DNA of 64,000 nucleotides from Treponema brennaborense DSM 12168 (GCF_000212415.1 NC_015500.1:1178001-1242000), one strand, 5' to 3'; counted from the stretch's first letter, positions 27,557-36,610 are shown. The notes: a model not told the origin generated them from the letters alone. Numbers and translations are program-made.

Positions 27557-28870
27557 TTAGGCGCGGGTCGTTTCCGCACCGAATAAACGGTATAATTCTT
27601 CAATTGAAATATTGAGCGCATCCGCCAGATCGTAGCTTGCCGTAATGTAAGACGCGGCCGTTTGGCTCAGATTCTGCCGGGCGCTCACCATTTGCTGCCG
27701 CGACGATTCCAAATCGGTTTGGCTGATAAGTCCCGCTTCGTATCCTTCTTTTGATAATTCGTACGAACGGGCGGCGATGCGGTAATTCAGCTGCGTTACG
27801 TCGATCGTGCTCCACACTTTATTGAGCGCCGCCGCTTTCGTTTCAATATCCTGTGCCGCTTTGACGCGCACCGTGTCGAGTGCGATCTGCGCCGTCGTAA
27901 CGCTGTCCTGTGCCGATTTGATCGTCAGGTTTTTTGACGAACCGGGAATAAAACCGTCCAGCGGTATCGACACCGAAACCGAAAAACTGCCTGCGGCCGA
28001 CGGCGTGCCGGAAAACGCATACTGCGTATCCGGCGTCAGTCTGAGATTTTCCGATAAACTGATCGACGGCGCGTTCGTATTGAGTGTCTGCACCGTTTTC
28101 GCCGTCTGCGCCTGTTCCAGCGCTTGTCTTTTCTGGATGACGTCGAACCTGTTTTCGGCGTAGGCCGCCGTCAATTCCTCTGCTTCCGGCAGTACGAGCC
28201 GGCGCAGCGTCAGTTCTCCTTCCGGCGTAACGGCGGATTCGCTTCCTATTAACGTCTGAAATTCGGCAAGGTTCGCTTTATACGTCGTAACGGCGGTTTC
28301 AAGCGTGGGACCCGCGGCCAGATACGTATATTGGGCTTTCAGCGTTTCCAATTCGGAAGCGAGACCGCTTTCATAGTTTTTTTTGATTTGTTCGTATTGC
28401 TGTTTTGAAAGTTCCAAACTGTCTTTCAGTATTGCGATGTTTTCATATTCCGCAAGCAGACTGTAAAACGACGATGAAACTTTCGACGTTATTTCCTTTT
28501 CGAGTTTTGCGTATGAAGTAAGCGCCGCTTCGTATTCCAGCGCCGACTGTTTCAATTGGGCGGGAATGCCGGCGGTGAAACTGACGGACAGCCCCGCCGC
28601 GGCGTTCCAATTCCACGAATCGCTTCCGCCGGCACCGAACGAATGCGAATTGGTCAGCGAGCCGGTAAGTGATACCGACGGCAGAAATTTGTTCCATGAA
28701 GACGCGTTGGTTCTGCGCGCGCTTTCAAGCGAAACCGCCTGCGTTTTTAAATCGGCGTTGTTTTCCAATGCGAGCGTGATTGCTTCATCAAGTGTGATCG
28801 CGTACACCGTTGCGAACGGCGCCAGCATCAGCAGCAGATAAAATACAGCTCTCTTTATTTTGTCCGGCAT
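27557..28870 (-). CDS. TolC-family outer-membrane efflux protein
   Basis: 437 residues from the ATG at 28870, which has GGGAGGT upstream; a longer in-frame extension to 28978 lacks a ribosome site. Signal peptide MPDKIKRAVFYLLLMLAPFA to TVYA. The mature protein has two internally similar OEP halves opening with ITLDEAITLALENNADLKTQ, with long helices and short strands, as in TolC trimers. First gene of the efflux operon, divergent from the two-component genes, with a direct-repeat box in its upstream region. Confidence 0.9.
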   Translation of the reverse strand: MPDKIKRAVFYLLLMLAPFATVYAITLDEAITLALENNADLKTQAVSLESARRTNASSWNKFLPSVSLTGSLTNSHSFGAGGSDSWNWNAAAGLSVSFTAGIPAQLKQSALEYEAALTSYAKLEKEITSKVSSSFYSLLAEYENIAILKDSLELSKQQYEQIKKNYESGLASELETLKAQYTYLAAGPTLETAVTTYKANLAEFQTLIGSESAVTPEGELTLRRLVLPEAEELTAAYAENRFDVIQKRQALEQAQTAKTVQTLNTNAPSISLSENLRLTPDTQYAFSGTPSAAGSFSVSVSIPLDGFIPGSSKNLTIKSAQDSVTTAQIALDTVRVKAAQDIETKAAALNKVWSTIDVTQLNYRIAARSYELSKEGYEAGLISQTDLESSRQQMVSARQNLSQTAASYITASYDLADALNISIEELYRLFGAETTRA

Positions 28871-28883
28871 TGCGGAACCTCCC

Positions 28884-28905
28884 GATACTATCGTGATACT
28901 ATTAT
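28884..28905. promoter_or_regulatory. Candidate response-regulator box (11-bp direct repeats)
   Basis: GATACTATCGT (28884-28894) is followed immediately by GATACTATTAT (28895-28905): eight identical bases repeated with an 11-bp period, one helical turn, the spacing used by OmpR/PhoB dimers. It overlaps the presumed TolC promoter (a TATAAT-like stretch reads on the minus strand here) and lies 130 bases from the divergent regulator gene. Confidence 0.5.
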
Positions 28906-29035
28906 AATACCGTTGACGCGGTTGCAGCGGTATAAACAGCGGATAAAGAAAAAATAAAATTCTGTTATAACTTTTCAAAATGCTTAACTTCTTTTTTATT
29001 CTGTGGCATGATGTGTTCCGGATGGTAGATAGCCT

Positions 29036-29752
29036 ATGAAAGCTCGAATTCTCGTAATAGAAGATGTCTCGGAATTGGCGGAATTGGTCGCTCTCTATCT
29101 GGGTAAAGAAGGTATGGAAGCCGTAACCGTTGAAAGCGCGGAAGCGGCGTTCGACGCGCTGGAAACGTTTTCTCCGGATCTCGTTTTGCTCGATTTAAAT
29201 TTGCCCGGAATGGACGGATTCGAATTCCTGCACAAATTCCGCAAAACGCATTCGACTCCGGTGCTGATCGTTTCCGCGCGCGATGCGGATGAAGACATAA
29301 TTTCCGGACTCGGCGGCGGTGCGGACGAATATATTACGAAGCCGTTTTCGCCGCGCGTATTGGTTGCCCGCGTGCGTGCCATGATCCGCCGGGTACAGGA
29401 CGCGACTTCCGAAAGCGCGGCCGCATCGGAACAAGTATTCTGCTTCGGCGATTTTACGCTGCATTTGAGCAGCTGCGTGCTGACGCGCAGCGGTGAACGG
29501 ATTCCCCTTTCCGCCAAAGAGTACGCGATTCTTTCGTTTCTGGTAAAAAACGCCGGCCGGCCGCTGACGCCCGCGGTGATTTACGACGAAGTATGGAAAA
29601 ATGCCTACGGCGATCTTTCCGCCGTAGCCGTCTATATACAGCGGCTGCGCAAAAAAATCGAAGCGGATCCCGCCGATCCCCGGTTTATAGAAACCGTGTT
29701 CGGAATGGGCTACCGTTTTACCGCCGGTTCCGGCACGGAGCACACCGTATGA
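29036..29752 (+). CDS. OmpR/PhoB-family response regulator
   Basis: 238 residues. Receiver domain with acidic pair Glu9/Asp10, phosphoacceptor Asp53 in LVLLDLNLPGMDG, and Lys in EYITKPFSPR. C-terminal winged-helix DNA-binding domain (LSAKEYAILSFLVKNAGRPL ... VYIQRLRKKIEADPADPRFI ... VFGMGYRF). The cognate kinase overlaps its stop. Divergent from the efflux operon, whose upstream region carries a PhoB-like direct repeat, so control of efflux is the simplest inference. Confidence 0.93.
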   Translation: MKARILVIEDVSELAELVALYLGKEGMEAVTVESAEAAFDALETFSPDLVLLDLNLPGMDGFEFLHKFRKTHSTPVLIVSARDADEDIISGLGGGADEYITKPFSPRVLVARVRAMIRRVQDATSESAAASEQVFCFGDFTLHLSSCVLTRSGERIPLSAKEYAILSFLVKNAGRPLTPAVIYDEVWKNAYGDLSAVAVYIQRLRKKIEADPADPRFIETVFGMGYRFTAGSGTEHTV

Positions 29753-31170
29753 AAATCAGAACGCAGTTCAATTTATTGCTTGCCGGCATCGTACTGATTC
29801 CGCTGCTCGTGTTCGGCGCGATGGTCGTGGTGGAGTATTACCGTTCGCCCAAGCGGGCGTTCGTTCCGAGTTACGATGAAGCGCAGCATCTGCAAAACGA
29901 TCACGCAGGCGTATCGAATTCGGAATGGAACAAGATAAAACGATTCATAGACAAGCTGCCGCCGATGATCGACGTTGCAATCCTTAACGACTCGAACGAA
30001 GTCGTTTTTTCCAGCATTGAAGAAATCCCGTCGGATGCGGTTCTGAGCGACACCGATTTGCTGCGTATTTTCAGGCAGGAAAGCAGACGGTACATGTATC
30101 AGCTGGATCGCAGTTTCAGCGGATCCAAAGTGGAGCCGGAAGCGCAGCCCGGCAGCTCGCTCATGGTCATCACCCGCATTGCCAAAGAAGTCCGCTATAA
30201 ACCGGATAAATTTGCCGAGTTGTTCAGGTTCGTCACGCTGTTTTTTGTCAGCCTGCTGCTTTGCTGCGCGCTTGTGATCATTTTCATTGCGCGTTCGGTG
30301 ACGCGTTCCGTTTCACTGCTCGAAAAATCGACGCGGCTTATCGCAGAAGGCAATCTCGACACGGAAATCGCCGTAAAAGGCAGCAATGAAATCACTTCGC
30401 TGACAAAATCGCTCAACAGCATGCGCTTTGCCTTAAAGGACGCGCAGGTGCGCCGGTCGCGCTTTATCATGGGCGTGAGTCACGATCTGCGTACGCCGCT
30501 TGCGCTGATTAAAGGATACACCGAAGCGATTGCCGACGGCCTTGCGGATTCGCCTGAAATGCTGAACAAATCGCTTGAAATAATCGGAGCTAAAATCGAC
30601 CAACTTGAAGACATGATAGACGATTTGATCAATTTCGTAAAACTCGATACCGGCGAGTGGCGGCAGCACCTTGAAAAAGTCGCGCTCAAACCGATTCTCG
30701 ACTCGTACGCGCACCGGTTGGAAAGCGACGGTACCGTGCTGAGCCGTGTCGTAAAAACCCGAATCGAAATTCCCGCCGACGTTTCGGTTCCGCTCGATGA
30801 AAAACTGTTTATCCGCGCGCTTGAAAACCTGTGCGGCAACGCGCTGCGCTATACGGACGACGGCGGCGTTGTGGAACTCACGGCGGTGATCCATAGAGCC
30901 GGAGCGGATTCACTGCCGGCCGTACCCGGTTCGGCGCTGCCGGCGGAATACGTTTCGGTGAGCGTCAGCGACGACGGCTGCGGTATTGCGGCGGACGATC
31001 TGCCGATGATTTTTGACCCGTTTTTCAGAGGCAGCAATTCCCGGCGCGAAGAGGGAAAAGGTCTCGGCCTTTCGGTTGTAAAAACGGTTGCCGATTCGTT
31101 CGGCTGGCAGCTGCGCGTCGATTCCGAAAAAAACGGGGGCAGCACCTTTACGATCGTGATACCGCTGTAG
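29749..31170 (+). CDS. Sensor histidine kinase
   Basis: 473 residues, ATG overlapping the regulator stop. First membrane helix about 8-30, a periplasmic sensor domain of about 130 residues, second helix about 163-185 (LFFVSLLLCCALVIIFIARS), HAMP linker, HisKA domain with His245 in MGVSHDLRTPLALIKGY, and HATPase with N-box ENLCGNALRYTDDGG, DDGCGI and EGKGLGLSVVK. Partner of the adjacent OmpR-type regulator; signal unknown. Confidence 0.94.
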   Translation: MKIRTQFNLLLAGIVLIPLLVFGAMVVVEYYRSPKRAFVPSYDEAQHLQNDHAGVSNSEWNKIKRFIDKLPPMIDVAILNDSNEVVFSSIEEIPSDAVLSDTDLLRIFRQESRRYMYQLDRSFSGSKVEPEAQPGSSLMVITRIAKEVRYKPDKFAELFRFVTLFFVSLLLCCALVIIFIARSVTRSVSLLEKSTRLIAEGNLDTEIAVKGSNEITSLTKSLNSMRFALKDAQVRRSRFIMGVSHDLRTPLALIKGYTEAIADGLADSPEMLNKSLEIIGAKIDQLEDMIDDLINFVKLDTGEWRQHLEKVALKPILDSYAHRLESDGTVLSRVVKTRIEIPADVSVPLDEKLFIRALENLCGNALRYTDDGGVVELTAVIHRAGADSLPAVPGSALPAEYVSVSVSDDGCGIAADDLPMIFDPFFRGSNSRREEGKGLGLSVVKTVADSFGWQLRVDSEKNGGSTFTIVIPL

Positions 31171-31182
31171 TATACTGCCGGC

Positions 31183-31773
31183 ATGAACGTATTTATTGTA
31201 TTTGCACATCCGTGCGGGGCCGCGGGCGACAGTTTTACCGCACGGCTGCTGCACGCTTTTATCCGCGGATTGGAACGGGCCGGTCACACGTACGAAGTGT
31301 CCGATTTATATGCGATGAATTTTACGACGGATATGAGTGCCGCCGAATACGAGCGCGAAGCGTATTATGTATCTGACGCGCCGATTCCCGACGACGTGCG
31401 TGCCGAACAGGAAAAAATCCTGAAGGCGGACGCGCTTGCGTTTATTTATCCCGTTTTCTGGACGGAAGCGCCGGCAAAATTGGTCGGCTGGTTCGACCGC
31501 GTGTGGACGTTCGGCTTTGCGTACGAACCGTGCGTGATGCCGCGTTTCCGTAAAGCGCTGTGTCTGGCGTGCGCGGGACACACCGCCGAAGAACTCGAAA
31601 AATCGGGAATGGCGCAGGCGATGCGTTCGGTTATGCTGACCGATCGTATTTCGACCCGTGCCGGGATAGCGGAACTGCACCTGTTCGGCGGCATGTCGCG
31701 CGGTCAGCAAACGCGCGAGTCGTTCGCTGCAGGTCATCTTGCCGAGGCGGAACGGCTCGGCTTTGCGCTGTAA
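31183..31773 (+). CDS. Flavodoxin-fold NAD(P)H:quinone oxidoreductase
   Basis: 196 residues of the KefF/NQO1-like family. The opening MNVFIVFAHPCGAAGDSFTA gives the first strand and flavin phosphate loop; AFIYPVFWTEAPAKLVGWFD carries the typical P-x-x-W-x-x-P-A substrate/FMN motif. Expected to be a soluble FMN/FAD enzyme reducing quinones or nitro compounds. Starts 12 bases after the histidine kinase gene, so it may be cotranscribed with the two-component system. Confidence 0.85.
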   Translation: MNVFIVFAHPCGAAGDSFTARLLHAFIRGLERAGHTYEVSDLYAMNFTTDMSAAEYEREAYYVSDAPIPDDVRAEQEKILKADALAFIYPVFWTEAPAKLVGWFDRVWTFGFAYEPCVMPRFRKALCLACAGHTAEELEKSGMAQAMRSVMLTDRISTRAGIAELHLFGGMSRGQQTRESFAAGHLAEAERLGFAL

Positions 31774-31830
31774 GCCGGAATACGTGATCGGGAATTTCCG
31801 GAACCGAATAATTTTCTGTCAATAATTTTC

Positions 31831-31859
31831 TTGAAAAAGCGGGAATTTTGGTTTATATT
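31831..31859 (+). promoter_or_regulatory. Promoter of the rubrerythrin gene
   Basis: TTGAAA (31831-31836), 17-base spacer, TATATT (31854-31859), 49 bases before the rubrerythrin ATG. Confidence 0.65.
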
Positions 31860-31908
31860 GTAAATATCACAATTCGCAGAACGTGAGCGTTTTGCATTGG
31901 AGGATTCT

Positions 31909-32448
31909 ATGAAAGATTTAAAAGGTTCAAAAACGGAAGCGAATCTGCAGGCAGCCTTTGCCGGAGAATCGATGGCTCGCAATAAGTACACGTACTATGC
32001 GTCTAAAGCCCGCAAAGACGGATTCGTGCAGATTGCAAATCTGTTTGAAGAAACGGCTGCCAATGAAAAAGAACATGCCGAAATATGGTTCAAACTGCTG
32101 CACAACGGGATCGCTTCGACTGCCGAAAATCTGAAAGACGCGGCGGCCGGCGAAAATTACGAATGGACCGACATGTATGCCGGTTTTGCCAAAACGGCAA
32201 AAGAAGAGGGCTTCGACCATATCGCCAAACTGTTTGAAATGGTGGCGGCCATAGAAAAATCTCACGAACAGCGATATCTGAAACTGCTCGCCAACGTGGA
32301 AAACGGCGTCGTTTTTTCAAAAGACGGCGACGTTATGTGGCAGTGCAGCAATTGCGGACATCTGGTCGTCGGCAAAAAAGCGCCGGAAGTATGTCCCGTC
32401 TGTACGCATCCGCAGTCGTATTTTCAGGTAAAGGCCGAAAATTACTGA
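31909..32448 (+). CDS. Rubrerythrin
   Basis: 179-residue non-haem di-iron peroxidase protecting anaerobes from peroxide. N-terminal ferritin-like four-helix domain with the metal-ligand pattern ([37 protein letters not shown]) and a C-terminal rubredoxin-like domain with two CxxC pairs ([17 protein letters not shown]). The ATG at 31909 is chosen because GGAGG lies six bases before it; an upstream TTG at 31897 overlaps that ribosome site. Monocistronic between its own promoter and a bidirectional terminator. Confidence 0.95.
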   Translation: MKDLKGSKTEANLQAAFAGESMARNKYTYYASKARKDGFVQIANLFEETAANEKEHAEIWFKLLHNGIASTAENLKDAAAGENYEWTDMYAGFAKTAKEEGFDHIAKLFEMVAAIEKSHEQRYLKLLANVENGVVFSKDGDVMWQCSNCGHLVVGKKAPEVCPVCTHPQSYFQVKAENY

Positions 32449-32525
32449 TTCGTGCGGAGGGTTTCCCCTTGACGTGCCGCACGTCTTCGGACGGCGGTGC
32501 GGGGCAGCCCTGCCGTTGCCGTAAT

Positions 32526-32587
32526 AAAAAGCCGGTTCCGACGTGCGCTTCATGTTTTTGGAGCGAACTTCGGAACCGGCTTTTTTT
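32526..32587. terminator. Bidirectional terminator between rubrerythrin and ssrA
   Basis: Perfect 16-bp arms, 32526-32541 and 32570-32585, with runs of A on the left and T on the right, so it serves the rubrerythrin gene on the plus strand and ssrA on the minus strand. Confidence 0.9.
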
Positions 32588-32937
32588 GGAGATGGGGAGA
32601 ATTGAACTCCCGTCCAAGTGTGCGGGTCAGGAACGTCTACAGGTTTATCGATGCGAGTTTGTTGTCGGGACCCGGTAGCAGCATCGAAAGCGTCGGATCC
32701 GTATTCCGGTGAAAGTCCCGTGCACGTACCGGACACCGTGCAAAGCAAGCCCTGATTGGCGACAGAAATCCGAACCGTTCAGAGCGGCACAATCCGGTTT
32801 CCGTGTTCCCGAGCTTACGCTGCGAGAGCAAACTGACGATTATCTTCGGCAGTTATAAGTTTTGTCTGTTCAGAGGACAGGCGGCCTCACCTGCAGTTCA
32901 AGTCCGCGGTCACACCCGTCGAAACCGGTGCATCCCC
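32587..32937 (-). ncRNA. ssrA: Transfer-messenger RNA (tmRNA)
   Basis: About 351 nt, rescues stalled ribosomes. The 5' end GGGGATG (complement of 32931-32937) pairs over seven positions with 3' CATCTCC, followed by discriminator A at 32587; CCA is not encoded. The T-arm reads GGGAG-TTCAATT-CTCCC. The tag reading frame (32850 down to 32815) begins at GCC and encodes AEDNRQFALAA then TAA, with the expected ALAA degradation signal. A strong promoter lies upstream and the transcript ends at a bidirectional terminator. Identification is secure; the ends are inferred from the acceptor stem. Confidence 0.96.
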
Positions 32938-32977
32938 GATCGATCAGGGCAGCAGTACATCTGCATTCCTGTTATTG

Positions 32978-33006
32978 AATATAAAGGTTGCCCGCCGAAA
33001 AGTCAA
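32978..33006 (-). promoter_or_regulatory. Promoter of ssrA
   Basis: On the minus strand TTGACT (33001-33006), 17-base spacer, TATATT (32978-32983). This gives a precursor with about 35 extra 5' nucleotides, to be removed by RNase P. Confidence 0.7.
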
Positions 33007-33107
33007 GCGTTTGTGTATCGGGAGGTCTTTTTGCCTTGAGGACAAGAACGGAAAGCGCAAAAAAGAAAATGGAGAAATACGGCTTGAGTGCTGAAAAAGA
33101 TGTTTAA

Positions 33108-33233
33108 AAACTAGCAAACAAAACTGATGACAAAAAATGGTACTGGCATAAAGTTGACGCTGCCGGTTACCCCGACGGCTGTATTTGCATTAACGGCTGC
33201 GTGCGCCGCAGAGAAAGCTGCCTATACATATGA
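33108..33233 (+). pseudogene. Remnant of an SH3-domain surface protein
   Basis: The frame between a TAA at 33105 and a TGA at 33231 reads KTDDKKWYWHKVDAAGYPDG, resembling the core of bacterial SH3 repeats in treponeme surface proteins (compare DEAYWYKV at 47446 and DYWYNVEL near 46240 in this window). There is no start codon or full domain. The overlapping 73-codon frame starting at ATG 33127 shows no family features and is probably not a gene. Confidence 0.4.
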
Positions 33234-33350
33234 CATGAACGATGCTATACTGAACAATACGGCGGGAGCGGCGGACGGAAAGTTGCGTCTGCTTACTGCA
33301 TATTCACAAGTTACATCAGCTTGGACATTTAATTATAATCCGAATTGAAT

Positions 33351-34016
33351 ATGTTATTAGGTACAGCTTGGGGGCAAACTGTTACATCAAATAACACTGT
33401 AAAAGAAACATATAAGCCAGCATTGTATTATGAAAATTTTCTTATTACAGAGTTAGATAATTTAAAAGAATTATATGATGTTTTATCTCAAAAGCAAATA
33501 GAAAAATTAAGTTGTATAAACTTAATAAATGTAAAAGTAAAGAATCTAGTAGGGATGGATTTATTTCCAAATATGCAAACTATATCTTTTAACAATTGTG
33601 AAGTTGAGTCTTTTGAAGGAATAGCTTTCGTTAATAGAGATGGAGGGGTATTTATGAAAAACTCCATTATAAAAGGAATCGGAACTTATTTGGAAAACGT
33701 AAATCTGGATGGCTTATCTTTTAGTAATTGTATTGTAGATAATGTTGCAGATATATTTTTCCCAAGAGAGATTTTTGCTGTTTCATTTAATAATTTTCCT
33801 GGATATTTGGAAATGTTGAGAAAATTGCCCGCTTCTGTAGATCAAATAACATTAAATTGTAATAATATATCAGACTTAAAAACAATTCAATTTCTAAAGA
33901 AGCAATGTCCAAACTTAAGATATATTTATGTGGCAGATAATGTATTTTCTGATGAAAACTTAATGGAAGCCCAAGAATTTTGGAAACCAACTTATATAAC
34001 TAAATATGAATTGTAG
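33351..34016 (+). CDS. Leucine-rich-repeat-like protein, possibly 5'-truncated
   Basis: 221 residues from the ATG at 33351, very AT-rich compared with flanking core genes. The start MLLGTAWGQ resembles only the end of a signal peptide, so the true N-terminus may be lost. Repeating segments rich in Leu/Ile/Asn (LSCINLINVKVKNLVGMDLF, MQTISFNNCEVESFEGIAF, VNLDGLSFSNCIVDNVADIF, ITLNCNNISDLKTIQFL) are consistent with a small LRR solenoid. No ribosome site is evident. Likely a decayed or recently moved surface-protein gene next to an IS element. Confidence 0.5.
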   Translation: MLLGTAWGQTVTSNNTVKETYKPALYYENFLITELDNLKELYDVLSQKQIEKLSCINLINVKVKNLVGMDLFPNMQTISFNNCEVESFEGIAFVNRDGGVFMKNSIIKGIGTYLENVNLDGLSFSNCIVDNVADIFFPREIFAVSFNNFPGYLEMLRKLPASVDQITLNCNNISDLKTIQFLKKQCPNLRYIYVADNVFSDENLMEAQEFWKPTYITKYEL

Positions 34017-34096
34017 AAATTCTGTTCATTTTGAAGAAATGTGTTTTTTAGCATAGCATCCGCGTTAGGGGGTGAAAGGGTGCGAATGAGTTATAC

Positions 34097-35470
34097 TCAA
34101 AAGTTGTGGATGAGTTAAATTAAAAATAGAAAAAGAGACTGAGATTTGTTAAAGTTTAATGACCAAACCAAACAAAAACAAAGGACAGTCTCTTATGGAA
34201 AATATTTTACAGTGGAATTTGGAAAAAAGCACTACAGCAAGTGCAGATTTTTTTGAAAATCTTGTCCGGGAATCGGCAAGAAAGATGCTCGCGGCGGCAT
34301 TGGAAAGCGAAGTTGACCAGTTCATCCAGAAACATCAGCATAAGCTGGATGCAGACGGACATAGGACGGTGGTCAGAAACGGCTATATGCCGGAACGTGA
34401 AATTCAGGCGACATGCGGAACAATCAAAGTCCGCCAGCCTCGCATTGACGACCGTGCTCTTCCTGGTCCAGAGCGTTTTACAAGTGCGATTCTTCCCAGG
34501 TTCATGCGGAAAACACCGACACTTGAGAACGTGATTCCAACGCTGTACCTGAAAGGAATCTCCACAAACAAGTTTCAGGATGCGCTAACGGCGATTTTCG
34601 GAGAAGGCGCGAAAGGCTTTTCTCCGGCAACAATAACAAGACTCAAGGAGGTCTGGCGGAAAGAATATAACGAATGGGCACACAGAAGGCTTGACGGAAA
34701 AGAATACGTATATGTGTGGGCTGACGGTGTCTACTGCAATGCCCGGCTTGATGACCAGAAACTCTGTCTCCTTGTAATAATTGGAGTTACAGTAGACGGA
34801 AAGAAGGAGCTTGTGGCAGTTCATCAGGGAGTGCGTGAAAGTGAGGAATCCTGGCTTGAGGTTCTGCGCGACTTGAAATTCCGCGGACTTACGGCAGCTC
34901 CAAAACTTGCAATATGTGACGGAGCGCTTGGATTTCAAAATGCAGTGGATAAAGTCTGGGGTCAGATGAAAATCCAGCGATGCTGGTTTCACAAGACGGG
35001 CAATGTGCTGGACAAAATGCCGGACTGCGTTCAGCCGGCGGCTAAAAAGAAACTTCAGGATATTTTTCTTGCAGACACAAAACAGCACGCACAGGATGCC
35101 TATCGGCATTTCATTGATACGTATGAGCTGAAATATCCGAAAGCAACGGAGTGCCTTGCAAAAGATTACGATGACCTGTTCAGGTTCTATGATTATCCGG
35201 CAGAGCACTGGGTTCATATCAGGACTTCAAACCCGATTGAATCGATGTTCGCAACGGTAAGGCTAAGGCACAGGTCAACTAAAGGAAATGGTTCTGCGGA
35301 TGCCACGCTCGCAATGGTGTTTAAGCTCTGCAAGGAAGCTGAAAAGAACTGGAGACGGCTCAAAGGTTTTGAAAAGCTCCAGCTGGTCAAAGAAGATAAA
35401 ACTTTTGTAGATGGAATCTTACAGATTGCAGCCTAAACAAATCCCAGGATTTTTCATCCACAACATTTGA
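34097..35470 (+). mobile_element. IS256-family insertion sequence
   Basis: About 1.37 kb. Terminal inverted repeats 34097-34113 and 35454-35470 match at 16 of 17 positions (TCAAAAGTTGTGGATGA on the left). They enclose a single Mutator-type transposase gene. No clear 8-9 bp target duplication is visible at these ends, so the boundaries may be off by a few bases or one end may have changed since insertion. Confidence 0.8.
34159..35436 (+). CDS. IS256-family (Mutator type) transposase
   Basis: 425 residues, full length for the family. The DDE residues are visible in order: Asp in YVYVWADGVYCN, Asp in KLAICDGALGFQNAVDKVWG, and Glu in TSNPIESMFATVRLRH, with the C/H motif IQRCWFHKTGNVLDK typical of IS256. 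The ATG at 34159 has a weak ribosome site; MENILQW at 34195 is an alternative start. The gene appears intact, so the element may still be active. Confidence 0.92.
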   Translation: MTKPNKNKGQSLMENILQWNLEKSTTASADFFENLVRESARKMLAAALESEVDQFIQKHQHKLDADGHRTVVRNGYMPEREIQATCGTIKVRQPRIDDRALPGPERFTSAILPRFMRKTPTLENVIPTLYLKGISTNKFQDALTAIFGEGAKGFSPATITRLKEVWRKEYNEWAHRRLDGKEYVYVWADGVYCNARLDDQKLCLLVIIGVTVDGKKELVAVHQGVRESEESWLEVLRDLKFRGLTAAPKLAICDGALGFQNAVDKVWGQMKIQRCWFHKTGNVLDKMPDCVQPAAKKKLQDIFLADTKQHAQDAYRHFIDTYELKYPKATECLAKDYDDLFRFYDYPAEHWVHIRTSNPIESMFATVRLRHRSTKGNGSADATLAMVFKLCKEAEKNWRRLKGFEKLQLVKEDKTFVDGILQIAA

Positions 35471-35963
35471 CAATTTCTCATAAAAAATTGATTACAACAT
35501 TAATATCACTGTGTATAGGACCTGCTATTGCCTTTTTTCTGTATCAAATGCCTTTCTTTTCCTGAATGAGATGGTTTTTTAGTAAAAAGTCTGAAAATAT
35601 GAAGGATTAATAGATGTTTACGACTTTTGCGAAGGATTTTGGATTGGAGTATATTTTGATATAATAATGACGCTTTCCAAAGGAAAATGTCCTTATCTAA
35701 TACAATGGAATATTGATATGTGTTTGCGAGGGAACTGAACAAGTTGAAAAAGGTAAGACCTGACCTCTAGACCTGTGGCTAATACCGGCGTAAGAAAGCA
35801 ATTTCTTACGCCATCTTTGCGTCTGAAAGAGCTTCCGAATTAATTGAAGTCTCTCATTTACACCCCTTGATAGATTACATAGATAGAGTTATCAAATGAC
35901 AAATTGAATTGCCATACAGAAAAATAGACTTGCTCTGCGATTTTATTAGCCCTTAATAAAAAA
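35471..35963. other. AT-rich gap between the IS element and the tetR gene
   Basis: 493 bases with no convincing gene; a 78-codon minus-strand frame (35506-35742) shows no family features. It holds a perfect 11-bp hairpin with a GCAA tetraloop (35787-35797/35802-35812). The left end of the acquired integrative element should lie in or near this stretch, but I found no direct repeat shared with the right end. Confidence 0.4.
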
Positions 35964-36560
35964 TCAACTTGACAATAATACAATGACAGTTTTGGTTACT
36001 TGGTCTTTAAAAATATTGAAGTCTAAGCCGTTGTGTGAAAATGCAGATTTTTCCTGTCTAAGAGCATCAATTAAAATGCAGCAAGTGTAAACTTTTTCAA
36101 ATAAGTCATCTTGCGTTATGCCATTTTTATTTAATAGCTCTTTAATTTTTAAAAAATATTCATTTTCAAAATTGGAAAAATGACGATTGATATCAGTATC
36201 TTCTGATATCATCATTCTTAACTGAGCCAGAGCGTGACTGGTATCGGCATATAAGTCAATATAATAACAGATCCAATTTTCGACAAAACTAGCTAGTGAA
36301 AAAGGTTGTTGCAAACTTAATTTTTCAAGTAAATGGCCTGAAATATTTTCAAGATAATCGTGAAAAGCAGCAATGTATATTTGTTTCTTATCTTTAAAGT
36401 AACTATATAGCGCTCCTGTTGAGATACCAGCACGTTTGGCAATCTCAATTGTATTGGTTTTATAATATCCTTTTTCGCAAAAAAGGGCAAACCCGGCATC
36501 TAGTATTTTTTTCTTTGTTTCAATAGAACGTTTTTGAATGGGTTCTCTTACATCATTCAT
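35964..36560 (-). CDS. TetR-family repressor
   Basis: 198 residues on the minus strand. The N-terminal helix-turn-helix is clear (KKKILDAGFALFCEKGYYKT ... IAKRAGISTGALYSYFKDKK); the C-terminal ligand domain is unclassified. Divergent from a nitroreductase gene, and the shared 136-base region carries two near-identical operators around consensus promoters, so it very likely represses both genes. Low GC content and Firmicute-like codon use mark it as acquired. Confidence 0.92.
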   Translation of the reverse strand: MNDVREPIQKRSIETKKKILDAGFALFCEKGYYKTNTIEIAKRAGISTGALYSYFKDKKQIYIAAFHDYLENISGHLLEKLSLQQPFSLASFVENWICYYIDLYADTSHALAQLRMMISEDTDINRHFSNFENEYFLKIKELLNKNGITQDDLFEKVYTCCILIDALRQEKSAFSHNGLDFNIFKDQVTKTVIVLLSS

Positions 36561-36577
36561 AATATCACCTCTTTTTT

Positions 36578-36606
36578 ATTATACTTGGAACTTTAAATCA
36601 GGTCAA
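36578..36606 (-). promoter_or_regulatory. Promoter of the tetR gene
   Basis: Minus-strand TTGACC (36601-36606), 17-base spacer, TATAAT (36578-36583), 18 bases from the tetR ATG. Confidence 0.7.
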
Positions 36607-36610
36607 TGAA

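Noticed and set aside
33127-33348. 73-codon frame on the plus strand before the LRR-like gene
   Set aside because: No ribosome site, no family features, and it overlaps an SH3-like remnant in another frame.
35506-35742. 78-codon minus-strand frame
   Set aside because: AT-rich low-complexity composition, no start context and no recognisable motif.
35787-35812. Terminator
   Set aside because: Good 11-bp hairpin with a GCAA loop but no T-run and no upstream gene; kept only as a structure in the gap.
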